A stretch of 64,000 nt of DNA, from the NCBI RefSeq assembly GCF_022179465.1, contig NZ_BPQV01000004.1:186001-250000 (forward strand), given 5' to 3'. The stretch comes from Methylobacterium organophilum. GTDB lineage: Bacteria; Pseudomonadota; Alphaproteobacteria; Rhizobiales; Beijerinckiaceae. The translations under genes were made by a program, and so were the position numbers. Shown here one piece after another: positions 37,999 to 45,239 of this stretch (positions are counted from its first letter, which is position 1; the number at the start of each line of letters is the position of its first letter). The notes beneath the pieces were generated by a model, which saw nothing but the letters and a program-made list of their open reading frames with translations, was not told where the DNA came from and did no database searches.

Positions 37999-38910
37999 TC
38001 AGACCAGCTCCCAGGCGCCCTCGTCGGCCATCAGCTTGGCCAGGAGGGCGTGGTTGAGCTCGTGGCCGGTATGGGCGGCCTCGACCCGGCCCTCGATCGG
38101 GTGGCCGGCCAGCGCCAGGTCGCCGACCACGCCGAGGAGGCGGTGGCGCACCGGCTCGGCCGGCAGCCGCATCCCGCCGATGACGCGGCCGCGCAGCAGC
38201 AGCGCCGCGGAATGCGGGCCGCAGCCCCGCAGGAAGGGTTTTCGCGTCACCGTGCCGTAGGCGCGCCCGGCCATGGCCCGCAGGTAGCGGCCGAAGCTGC
38301 GCGAGGGCGCGAGCTCGGCCACGAAACTCTCCGGCGTGACGGGGCCGGCCCAGTCGAGCGGCCCGAAATGGGCGAGGGCGACGTGGCCGCTCACGAACAG
38401 GCCCTCGCCGGGAGCGATGCTCAGGCGCCGCCGCCCGTCCGCGACGGCGACGGGGCGCCGCACGCGGATCCGGCGCCGCGGCGCCTCCTGGGCCACCCGG
38501 CCGGCCTCCCGGATCGCCGTGCACCAGGGCACGGCGCTGCCGTCGAAGATCGGCAGTTCCTCCGCGTCGATCTCGACGAGGGCGTTGTCGATCCGGAGCG
38601 CGCTGAGCGAGGCCATCAGGTGCTCGATCGTGCGCACGAGGACGCCGTCGCGCTGGATCGCGGTGCAGAGCGGCTGCGACACCCGGAAAGGCCACAGGGC
38701 CGGCACCTCGGCGCTGCGCCCGCCCTTCAATTGGCGGCGGAACAGGATGCCGTGGCCCGCCGGCGCCGGGGAGACCCGCACCGTGGCGCGGGCGCCGGTA
38801 TGCAGGCCCCGGCCCGACAGGGCGAAGGGCCGCGCCAGGGTCGCCTGAGAGGTCGCCTGGGCGGTCGTCCGGGACGCCGCCGGGGATGCGGAGCCTGAGT
38901 CTGGGGTCAT
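37999..38910 (-). CDS. Divergent LpxC paralogue (UDP-3-O-acyl-GlcNAc deacetylase family)
   Basis: A 303-residue LpxC-family protein: FALSGRGLHTGARATVRVSPA, TIEHLMASLSAL with E96 and zinc ligand H97, EIDAEELPIFDGSAVPW, SRSFGRYLRAMAG, VRHRLLGVVGDLALAGH, and TGHELNHALL with H283. In E. coli LpxC the zinc ligands are H79, H238 and D242 within HKMLD. Here H256 is kept but the Asp position is G260 (HRLLG), checked on the DNA. The protein may therefore be inactive or bind metal differently. The start at 38910 is inferred. Lipid A synthesis genes are not nearby, so a canonical lpxC likely exists elsewhere. Confidence 0.8.
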   Translation of the reverse strand: MTPDSGSASPAASRTTAQATSQATLARPFALSGRGLHTGARATVRVSPAPAGHGILFRRQLKGGRSAEVPALWPFRVSQPLCTAIQRDGVLVRTIEHLMASLSALRIDNALVEIDAEELPIFDGSAVPWCTAIREAGRVAQEAPRRRIRVRRPVAVADGRRRLSIAPGEGLFVSGHVALAHFGPLDWAGPVTPESFVAELAPSRSFGRYLRAMAGRAYGTVTRKPFLRGCGPHSAALLLRGRVIGGMRLPAEPVRHRLLGVVGDLALAGHPIEGRVEAAHTGHELNHALLAKLMADEGAWELV

Positions 38911-39270
38911 GGGCGGTCGCACCGGGGGAGGGGGCCCGGCCGGCCCGGGAGCCTCGTCCCGACGGGGGAGGGCCGGCTTTCGGGACGGACGAGGCGATAG
39001 CGGAAGACGCAGGCCGAGGCGAGCGCTGCAGCGCAGCGTTGCTTCAATCGGCACAATCGGTTATGGCACGCTCGCTTGTTGCGTCATCCTGCGGGTCGTG
39101 CATCCCGGCTGGCGCGAGAAGAGCCCTCGACCATCGTGTCACATGCGTCGGCCCCCCGGATGCGGGGGTGAGCCTGGATGGGAGCACATCCCCCGGGCGG
39201 CGGTGGAGAGGGCGGTCCGCAACGCGAACCGCCGGCGCCGGCCTCGAGGAGAGGCCTTTCAGGAGAGAGA
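38911..39270 (+). promoter_or_regulatory. rpsA upstream region
   Basis: A 360-bp divergent spacer. TTGCTT (about 39040) and TTATGG separated by ~16 bp form a possible sigma70 promoter, leaving a 5' leader of about 200 nt before rpsA. Such a leader would fit the autogenous control known for ribosomal S1 in E. coli; this is inference. AGGAGAG lies before the rpsA ATG. No gene is supported here. Confidence 0.4.
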
Positions 39271-40986
39271 ATGTCAGCTGGTCTGAACGTGCGCGACGGC
39301 GCGCCGAGCCGCGAGGATTTCGCGGCGCTGCTCGAGGAGTCCTTCCTCCAGCACGAGATCACCGAGGGCTCGGTCGTCAAGGGCACCGTCGTCGGGATCG
39401 AGAAGGACGTCGCCGTCATCGATATCGGCGCCAAGACGGAGGGCCGCGTCGCCCTCAAGGAATTCACCGGCCCGGGCCGCGAAGGCGAGCTCAAGGTCGG
39501 CGATGAGGTCGAGGTCTATGTCGACCGCATCGAGAACGCGCTCGGCGAAGCCGTCATCTCGCGCGACAAGGCCCGCCGCGAGGAGAGCTGGGTGAAGCTC
39601 GAGAAGGCCTTCGAGGCCAACGAGCGCGTCACCGGCACCATCTTCAACCAGGTCAAGGGCGGCTACACCGTCGATCTCGACGGCGCCGTGGCGTTCCTGC
39701 CGCGCTCCCAGGTGGACATCCGCCCGGTGCGGGACGTGACCCCGCTGCTCGGCACCCCGCAGCCCTTCCAGATCCTCAAGATGGATCGCCGCCGCGGCAA
39801 CATCGTCGTCTCGCGCCGGACCGTGCTCGAGGAGAGCCGCGCCGAGCAGCGCTCCGAGCTGGTGGCCAACCTCGAAGAGGGCCAGGTCATCGACGGCGTG
39901 GTCAAGAACATCACCGAGTACGGTGCGTTCGTGGACCTCGGCGGCATCGACGGCCTGCTGCACGTCACCGACATGGCGTGGCGCCGCGTGAACCATCCGT
40001 CCGAGGTCGTGACCATCGGCCAGACGGTCAAGGTCAAGATCATCAAGATCAACCACGAGACCCACCGCATCTCGCTCGGCATCAAGCAGCTGCTGGCCGA
40101 TCCGTGGGAGGGCATCGCCCAGCGCTACCCCGAGGGCGCCAAGCTCAAGGGCCGCGTGACCAACATCACCGATTACGGCGCCTTCGTGGAGCTGGAGCCG
40201 GGGATCGAGGGCCTGATCCACGTCTCCGAGATGAGCTGGACCAAGAAGAACGTCCATCCGGGCAAGATCGTCTCCACCTCCCAGGAGGTCGAGGTGCAGA
40301 TCCTGGAAGTCGATCCGGTCAAGCGCCGCATCTCGCTCGGCCTCAAGCAGACCCTGCAGAACCCCTGGGATGCCTTCGCCGAGAAGCACCCGGTCGGCTC
40401 CGAGGTCGAGGGCGAGGTCAAGAACAAGACCGAGTTCGGCCTGTTCATCGGCCTCGAGGGCGATGTCGACGGCATGGTCCACCTGTCGGATCTCGACTGG
40501 AACCGTCCCGGCGAGCAGGTCATCGAGGAGTTCAAGAAGGGCGACATGGTGCGTGCCCAGGTTCTCGACGTCGATGTCGAGAAGGAGCGCATCTCGCTCG
40601 GCATCAAGCAGCTCGGCGGCGACCCCTTCGCGGAAGCCGGCGAGATCAAGAAGGGTCAGGTCGTCACCTGCGAGGTGATCGAGGTGAAGGATTCGGGCGT
40701 GGAGGCGAAGATCGTCGACACCGACCTGTCGACCTTCATCCGTCGCGCCGAGCTCGCCCGTGACCGCGGCGACCAGCGTCCCGAGCGTTTCGCCGCCGGC
40801 GAGAAGTTCGACGCCCGCGTGACCATGTTCGACCGCAAGGCGCGCCGCGTCCAGCTGTCGATCAAGGCGCTCGAGGTGGCCGAGGAGAAGGAGGCGATGG
40901 CCCAGTTCGGCTCCGCCGATTCCGGCGCCTCCCTCGGCGACATCCTCGGCGCGGCCATGAAGAAGGCCCGCTCCGACAACGAGTGA
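39271..40986 (+). CDS. rpsA: 30S ribosomal protein S1
   Basis: A 571-residue protein with six S1 RNA-binding repeats. They begin at about residues 25, 110, 195, 283, 370 and 460; examples are GSVVKGTVVGIEKDVAVIDIGAKTEGRVAL, GVVKNITEYGAFVDLGGIDGLLHVTDMAW, and GRVTNITDYGAFVELEPGIEGLIHVSEMSWTKK. S1 brings mRNA to the ribosome. Codon use is strongly biased, as expected for high expression. The start 39271 is supported by CAGGAGAGAGA. A strong terminator follows. Confidence 0.98.
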   Translation: MSAGLNVRDGAPSREDFAALLEESFLQHEITEGSVVKGTVVGIEKDVAVIDIGAKTEGRVALKEFTGPGREGELKVGDEVEVYVDRIENALGEAVISRDKARREESWVKLEKAFEANERVTGTIFNQVKGGYTVDLDGAVAFLPRSQVDIRPVRDVTPLLGTPQPFQILKMDRRRGNIVVSRRTVLEESRAEQRSELVANLEEGQVIDGVVKNITEYGAFVDLGGIDGLLHVTDMAWRRVNHPSEVVTIGQTVKVKIIKINHETHRISLGIKQLLADPWEGIAQRYPEGAKLKGRVTNITDYGAFVELEPGIEGLIHVSEMSWTKKNVHPGKIVSTSQEVEVQILEVDPVKRRISLGLKQTLQNPWDAFAEKHPVGSEVEGEVKNKTEFGLFIGLEGDVDGMVHLSDLDWNRPGEQVIEEFKKGDMVRAQVLDVDVEKERISLGIKQLGGDPFAEAGEIKKGQVVTCEVIEVKDSGVEAKIVDTDLSTFIRRAELARDRGDQRPERFAAGEKFDARVTMFDRKARRVQLSIKALEVAEEKEAMAQFGSADSGASLGDILGAAMKKARSDNE

Positions 40987-41030
40987 TCCGGCAGACCCCG
41001 GCCTTCGGGCCGGGGCCCAACCCCGGACGG

Positions 41031-41064
41031 AACCTCCCGGACCCCGCGGTCCGGGAGGTTTTTT
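41031..41064 (+). terminator. Strong Rho-independent terminator of rpsA
   Basis: AACCTCCCGGACC (41031-41043) and GGTCCGGGAGGTT (41048-41060) form a perfect 13-bp stem with a CCGC loop, followed by a T run ending at 41064. It starts 44 bp after the rpsA stop. Confidence 0.95.
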
Positions 41065-41137
41065 GTTGCGCCGACGCCCCGCGGGGCCGAATCGATCCGG
41101 ACCGTTTCCGGACGGCGGAAGCGGTCTCCGCGCCTCT

Positions 41138-41175
41138 CCTCGCCCCCTGGGCGAGGGGGACCGCGCGCAGCGCGG
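41138..41175. repeat. Tandem GC-rich hairpins downstream of rpsA
   Basis: CCTCGCCC/GGGCGAGG (41138-41156) is followed by CCGCGC/GCGCGG (41161-41175). Similar short palindromic GC-rich stretches occur in other spacers of the window (about 4326-4370, 54735-54780), so it may be a dispersed intergenic repeat. The rest of 41065-41301 shows no gene. Confidence 0.4.
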
Positions 41176-41301
41176 GGGAGTGGGCTTTTTGCCGGGCGCG
41201 AGGCCGGCTCTCACGGCGCCCCCTCCCTCCGCCTCGCGGCCACCGCCCCCAGCGTTGGAGAAAAGGTCGATCACTCCCCCTCCGCGTCATGACAAGCAGG
41301 G

Positions 41302-41309
41302 CTTCATAT
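41302..41309. repeat. Left target-site duplication (CTTCATAT)
   Basis: An 8-bp AT-rich direct repeat abutting the left inverted repeat; the same octamer is at 44665-44672. Eight bases of AT-rich duplication is what the IS1595 family makes. The match extends to 12 bp (CTTCATATCCTA) because the next four bases happen to agree. Confidence 0.7.
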
Positions 41310-41335
41310 CCTAATTATATACCTGAGAAAGCAGA
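41310..41335 (+). repeat. Left terminal inverted repeat
   Basis: It starts CCTAATTATATA and ends AAAGCAGA. Compared with the reverse complement of 44639-44664 it matches at 20 of 26 positions, with the inner eight bases (AAAGCAGA) identical. Confidence 0.7.
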
Positions 41336-41400
41336 TACTAGCACCCCTTGGGCGTACAATGCATTAGCTAAAGCATTGAGCAGACAGGGTGAGTTCGCTA

Positions 41401-41663
41401 TGGCGAACGATGTTAAGATTAAGGATTTTATTCCTGAGTCGTTTTTGACTGGCGAGCCTTCCGACGAGATGGTGGCCGCGGGGGGTTCGGCTGCGGCGGA
41501 TTTAGGCGCTGAGAACGTATCCTTAGACTTTCTTGCACGTACGATATTTCAAAGGATGGTGCTCGCCAGCCATGGACAGCATCCTCGTAATTTTGGGCAA
41601 AAACCCCACGCTCACCAGCATTCCACAGATTGCGAAAAAACAGCCTGTGATACAAGTCATTAA
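41401..41663 (+). CDS. Possible truncated ORF at the left end of the element
   Basis: An 87-codon frame beginning MANDVKIKDFIPESFLTGEP. Its first ~50 residues look protein-like (acidic, low bias; VSLDFLARTIFQR), then the sequence turns to unconvincing His/Gln/Thr-rich text. It overlaps the 3' end of the opposite HEPN-like gene, whose own last ~40 residues look out of frame. I suspect an old junction near 41550-41580 that left a 5' gene remnant. The same frame is open back to 41289 across the inverted repeat. No function recognised. Confidence 0.35.
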
Positions 41664-42159
41664 ATGATTCTTCGCAAAGTGACAGGTCAGTTGCCAGTTC
41701 CTCTAGTACGGATAGATCAACTGCTATAGATTTAATCTCAGCCGCTCCCGTCCTGCGTTTTGCAGAGATCTTCATTAAAGATGGCGGATTCACTGACTGG
41801 TAAAATTTATTAAAATGAAATCCATGCATCAGGTCGTTCCTGGCGCCTCTCAACAAATTGTAGAGCGCTACAGTGACATTGGCGATTTCCATCAGCTTAG
41901 CATCATCGACAATATTTTTATTCATCAAATTTAAAAGCAAATCGGCTCGGCTGACGTTGGGCATATCAGCCGTGACAAGCTCGCCGGTTTCTTGATCCCA
42001 ATTGGCTGCGGCCCATATTGCGGCCACCAGATTGCGCTCCAGGGCGTTCCACAGGACGCTTATGTATCCTAGGATCGCTAGCTGTTCGTCGGACATGCCG
42101 GTGCGAGCCTTGCGCATCAACGGCGTGTTGGCATCCCACAAGAGCGGGTTCTGGACCAT
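41428..42159 (-). CDS. HEPN-like hypothetical protein
   Basis: A 243-residue protein starting MVQNPLLWDANTPLMRK (alternative Met at 42096, MSDEQLAILGYISVLW). It is largely helical: LWNALERNLVAAIWAAANWD, LLLNLMNKNIVDDAKLMEIANVTVALYNLLRGARNDLMHGFHF. The segment RNDLMH fits the R-x4-H signature of HEPN ribonucleases, at the end of a long helix as in that superfamily. HEPN domains act in toxin-antitoxin, abortive infection and CRISPR systems. The last ~40 residues are Pro/Arg-rich and may be read-through beyond a truncated end. It is cargo of the transposon. Confidence 0.6.
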   Translation of the reverse strand: MVQNPLLWDANTPLMRKARTGMSDEQLAILGYISVLWNALERNLVAAIWAAANWDQETGELVTADMPNVSRADLLLNLMNKNIVDDAKLMEIANVTVALYNLLRGARNDLMHGFHFNKFYQSVNPPSLMKISAKRRTGAAEIKSIAVDLSVLEELATDLSLCEESFNDLYHRLFFRNLWNAGERGVFAQNYEDAVHGWRAPSFEISYVQESLRIRSQRLNPPQPNPPRPPSRRKARQSKTTQE

Positions 42160-42346
42160 GACTGACGGGCCTAGGCAGCAACGTACAACCAAAAAGCCCG
42201 AACTCACCGAAGCTGACAAGGCACCCCTAGAAGCCGAGCCCGATTGGGAGCGGATGGGACAAGCGGCGAAGCGGTTGCTTAGGGATGCTCCAGAACGCGA
42301 TAACAATGTAAGGAGCCAAGGAGCGCAAAAGCGCACAGAACGATAG
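42158..42346 (+). CDS. Small hydrophilic ORF (62 aa) in the element
   Basis: It begins MTDGPRQQRTTKKPELTEADKAPL and continues EAEPDWERMGQAAKRLLRDAPERDN, a charged helical composition that looks coding. Its ATG shares the palindrome CATG at 42157-42160 with the divergent HEPN-like start. It could be a small partner (for example an antitoxin) of the HEPN-like protein, but that is speculation; no clear ribosome-binding site is present. Confidence 0.4.
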   Translation: MTDGPRQQRTTKKPELTEADKAPLEAEPDWERMGQAAKRLLRDAPERDNNVRSQGAQKRTER

Positions 42347-42407
42347 ACAGTTAGGTCAAAGAACTTAAATAATATACACCCTGAATGTGGCTTGGGAATT
42401 TTGTGCC

Positions 42408-43337
42408 ATGCCAGTCTCAATGCCTGATGTCAGGCGCACAATTACCGTTCTTGCTCGGCAGAATAAAATCAATGCTCTAATATATTCCCTTGTTATACCA
42501 ACATTGCTTGGCCTTTTATCTGGATTTTACAAGGAGTTGACTGCGTTTAGTCAATTTGTTTTTTGGATCCCATTTGTAGTTCTGGTGGTTACTGCTTGGG
42601 TAACTGCATGGCTTAACTATGATGTAAAATTAGCACCCGAGGTTTATTTCGAACTAGACGATGCAAAGCACCAAATATCTGACCTATCAAAGACTACGCG
42701 GTTCCTAAGCACATTGCAGGAACAGGCGCTGGTTCTTGGGGCCATGGTCCGCGAACAAGTCAAAAGGAAGCTGCAGCAGCAAGGGGGCCTCAAAGAGGCA
42801 GTTGACGAAATATGCTCTTTGATGGCGGCAAACAGAGATAACCTTTTTGAGTTTGAGTCTAGAGAGCTTTGGAGCTTCGCGGTCTATATATACAGTGAGA
42901 AAGATGGCCTACTGTATCCCGTTTGGAGGGAGCGCCATGAAAAGCACCCTTCGAAATCTATGGGTAGGGTCTGGAGTCCTGGCCAAGGCCATGTCGGCAT
43001 TGCATGGGCTCAGGGGGAGGGTAAAATATGCCCCGACATATCTGTTCCCGGCGTAGCGGATATGTTTTCTCCAACGAGCAAGAAAACTGGCTACGACGCA
43101 GCGACATACGTGTCGTTTGTGTCAGAACCAATTGGTCCGTATGGTTCACGTAAGGTGCCGTATGGAGTGCTGGTTGCAACCAGCAACTCGGCGGATCGTT
43201 TCAACTTCGGCTCAGCCCTACCACTCCGTCATGCCGCTAGCGCGATTGCCGCGCTTATCTACCTCGCCTACGATCAGGCCGACCTCGAAGAACTTGTGGA
43301 AACGGCCAAGCCAAAACCCCCGTCCGGTGTTATATGA
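42408..43337 (+). CDS. Two-helix membrane protein with GAF-like sensor domain
   Basis: A 309-residue protein. Two membrane helices lie at about 22-40 (INALIYSLVIPTLLGLLSGF) and 48-69 (FSQFVFWIPFVVLVVTAWVTAW). A probable coiled coil (about 80-120; LDDAKHQISDLSKTTRFLSTLQEQ) links to a cytosolic GAF-like domain (about 150-295): ESRELWSFAVYIYSEKDGLLYPVWRERHE, GRVWSPGQGHVGIAWAQGEG, YVSFVSEPIGPYGSRKVPYGVLVATSNSADRF. GAF domains bind cyclic nucleotides and other small ligands, and two-helix effectors occur in nucleotide-signalling immune systems. A sensor or effector role is inferred, not shown. Codons are AT-rich compared with the host. Confidence 0.7.
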   Translation: MPVSMPDVRRTITVLARQNKINALIYSLVIPTLLGLLSGFYKELTAFSQFVFWIPFVVLVVTAWVTAWLNYDVKLAPEVYFELDDAKHQISDLSKTTRFLSTLQEQALVLGAMVREQVKRKLQQQGGLKEAVDEICSLMAANRDNLFEFESRELWSFAVYIYSEKDGLLYPVWRERHEKHPSKSMGRVWSPGQGHVGIAWAQGEGKICPDISVPGVADMFSPTSKKTGYDAATYVSFVSEPIGPYGSRKVPYGVLVATSNSADRFNFGSALPLRHAASAIAALIYLAYDQADLEELVETAKPKPPSGVI

Positions 43338-43360
43338 GGGGTTCGTCGCGGGAGGTTGTC

Positions 43361-43576
43361 ATGGAAGACGTTGTCTCAAGAAGGCCCGTCCAGTCCTACA
43401 GCCGAGAGGCGGAACGCATCAGCGCAGAGATCGGACAGCCGAATAGCGACCCGAGGCTCGTTGACGATCTTGTAAGCGCAATCAAGGTCCAAGCCGATGA
43501 GGTTTCTAACTTCTTCATCGGTCGGTCTACTCATCCCCAGCGCCTACAGGGCATGAAACGGCAGACAAAGAAATAA
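43361..43576 (+). CDS. Small hypothetical protein (71 aa) downstream of the GAF-like gene
   Basis: It begins MEDVVSRRPVQSYSREAERISA, preceded by GGGAGG at 5 bp, a good ribosome-binding site that selects this ATG over one nine codons upstream. The product is helical and hydrophilic (PRLVDDLVSAIKVQADEVSNFF) with a basic C terminus (MKRQTKK). It lies 23 bp after the GAF-like gene and is probably co-transcribed. No family recognised. Confidence 0.55.
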   Translation: MEDVVSRRPVQSYSREAERISAEIGQPNSDPRLVDDLVSAIKVQADEVSNFFIGRSTHPQRLQGMKRQTKK

Positions 43577-43652
43577 TCTTACCCGTTGCGCTTCGTCAGC
43601 CTGAGGCGATGCCTCTCAGCCATGTAGGTCGACCGGCTTCGTCAGTCCGCCG

Positions 43653-44595
43653 TTAGGTAAGGCGCCTACCGGCGATGCTAGCCGCGAGCTTGCAGGAACG
43701 CTCGCAATCCGAATAGCCGAGCTTCGTGCGGGTGTTGTAGCGGAAGTCGAACTCCGCGAGGTAGCGGTGCAGATGCTTCTCCGCGCAGTGCTGGTAGATG
43801 CCGCGCATGCCGCGCTTGAAGACGGAGAAGTAGTTCTCGACCGTGTTGGAATGGACCTCGCGGTCGTCCAAGCGGACGTACTCACCGGCCGAGGCTTGAC
43901 CGTGGAATGCTCCACGAAATGCGTTGAGAGGCCCGTGTAAAGGCAGCTCTCGTCGGTCATGAAGCGGCTGTCTTTGGAGATGTTTGCCTTCACGATCTCC
44001 TGCACGTTGGCCTTGGTCGCAGTCGCCGGGTGGAATGAGCGGGGACGGTGCCGCCACGCTCGACCAGCGAGACGACGACGCACTTGTCGTAGCCGCCACC
44101 GGACTTGAGGTGCGGGCGGCCCTTGCGGTGCTTGGACGGCTGTGCCTCTTCGACCTTGCCGATGTAGGTCTAATCAGCCTCAACGATCTTGCCGGGGCCG
44201 CCCATGGGCTCCTGAGAGCCGGGGAGCGGGCGCATGGCCTCGCGTAGACGGTGGGACATGAACCACGCCGTCTTGTAGGTGATGCCGAGCATGCGGTGCA
44301 GCTGATGGGCTGAGACGCCTTTCTTGCTGGAAGCCATGAGATGCAGGCCCATCACCCACTTGGTCAGCGGGATTTTGGAACGCTCCATCACCGTGCCGAC
44401 CGTGACTGTGAATTGCTCGCGGCACTCGTTGCACTGGTAGACGCCGGGGCGATGGGACTTGCCGGCTAGAGCCCTGATCTTGGCCTGATCGGCGTTGCCG
44501 CAGTGAGGGCAGGTCCGACCCTCGGGCCAGCGCTGTGCTTCAAGCCACGCGCGGGCGGCAGTCTCGTCGGTGAAGCGGGGCTGAGAGAGCGACAT
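43653..44595 (-). pseudogene. IS1595-family (ISXO2-like) transposase, broken
   Basis: It begins MSLSQPRFTDETAARAWLEAQRWPEG and has the N-terminal zinc ribbon (CPHC...CNEC) and the helical segment WVMGLHLMASSKKGVSAHQLHRMLGITYKTAWFMSHRLREAM typical of the family. An amber codon at 44170-44172 replaces the Glu expected in EAD(E)TYIGK, inside the DDE catalytic domain. Two frameshifts follow, near 44040 and near 43895, after which the intact-looking frames SFHPATATKANVQEIVK and EYVRLDDREVHSNTVENYFSVFKRG resume. Reassembled length is about 310 residues, the family norm. Inactive. Confidence 0.9.
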
Positions 44596-44638
44596 AGCGG
44601 GGCAGGTCCGTTTGATAGATAGGACTTATACCCTCAAG

Positions 44639-44664
44639 TCTGCTTTGTCACATATACAATCAGC
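44639..44664 (-). repeat. Right terminal inverted repeat
   Basis: Read on the minus strand it starts GCTGATTGTATA and ends AAAGCAGA, matching the left repeat at 20 of 26 positions. It lies directly upstream of the transposase start. Confidence 0.7.
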
Positions 44665-44672
44665 CTTCATAT
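44665..44672. repeat. Right target-site duplication (CTTCATAT)
   Basis: Identical to 41302-41309 and directly outside the right inverted repeat. Confidence 0.7.
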
Positions 44673-45239
44673 CCTATATTCTAAGAATAATATCTTGACA
44701 TTCTGGGTCTGATGTCTTAGGTGTCGTCCCGCTCGCCGCCGCGGCGGGGCCTTTGTCAGGGTCCCGGCGACACGGCACAGGGAAGCCTTCCGGAGGATCG
44801 GCCGGGGGTGCTTTCGGGGGCGGCGAGGCGGTTCCCGCGTCGTGGGTGGCGATCGACCCACGCCCCGGGCGTCGTGCGCGCTGGAGGCGGCCGGAGCGGC
44901 GGGTTCATCCCGCAAGCCGGCTCGAGCCTTACAAGGGACCTGATCTGCCCGCCCCCACTACGAGGGCCGGGTCGCCGCGGCGGTTCCGCGAGCCGAGCCC
45001 GGGAGGGCAGGACACCTCCCGTGCCGAGAGACAGGGGCGTGCCAGGGCGAGCAAAAAACCGCGACGCAAAATCGGTTCGAGGCGGCGTCTGCCCCCCGAG
45101 CCGCGGGACGCCGGGGAAACCGGATCCACGCGCATGACAGAGTACAAGGGTTTCCGCGGCGTCCCGCGTCCCCTGTCGTCAAGCATGAGCGCCCCGGCGG
45201 ATTGCCGCGCGGGGCCGGTGGCGCGTGGGCGGGCGCCCC
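44673..45239. other. Spacer between the element and bioB, no gene supported
   Basis: The first ~45 bp are AT-rich and include TTGACA (about 44695); the remainder is GC-rich sequence in the 3' flank of both rpsA and bioB. Open frames of 80-170 codons here are Arg/Gly/Pro-rich with no ribosome-binding sites and are not called. No clear terminator for bioB was found. Confidence 0.4.

Larger units (their letters stand above)
41310..44664. mobile_element. Decayed IS1595-family transposon with passenger genes
   Basis: A 3.36-kb AT-rich insertion in a GC-rich background between the rpsA terminator and bioB. It has 26-bp imperfect terminal inverted repeats (20 of 26 matching), an 8-bp target duplication, and at its right end an inward-reading ISXO2/IS1595-type transposase whose start lies 44 bp from the right repeat. 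The transposase is broken, so the copy cannot move by itself. The remaining ~2.3 kb carries non-transposition ORFs: a HEPN-like protein, a two-helix GAF-like protein and small ORFs. IS1595-family elements with passenger genes are known. Confidence 0.75.

Noticed and set aside
39274-41274. A 666-codon minus-strand open frame
   Set aside because: Antisense to rpsA; Leu/Asp/His-rich mirrored composition.
42408-43337. Calling the two-helix GAF-like protein a histidine kinase or diguanylate cyclase
   Set aside because: No HisKA/HATPase or GGDEF motif follows the GAF-like domain; the protein ends shortly after it.
41302-44676. Reading the 12-bp repeat CTTCATATCCTA as att sites of an integrated element
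   Set aside because: No integrase is present. Inverted repeats start inside the 12 bp, and an 8-bp duplication plus a four-base coincidence fits the transposase family better.
44721-45137. A 138-codon plus-strand frame between the element and bioB
   Set aside because: Arg/Gly/Ser-rich, no ribosome-binding site, no recognisable motif; treated as chance in GC-rich DNA.
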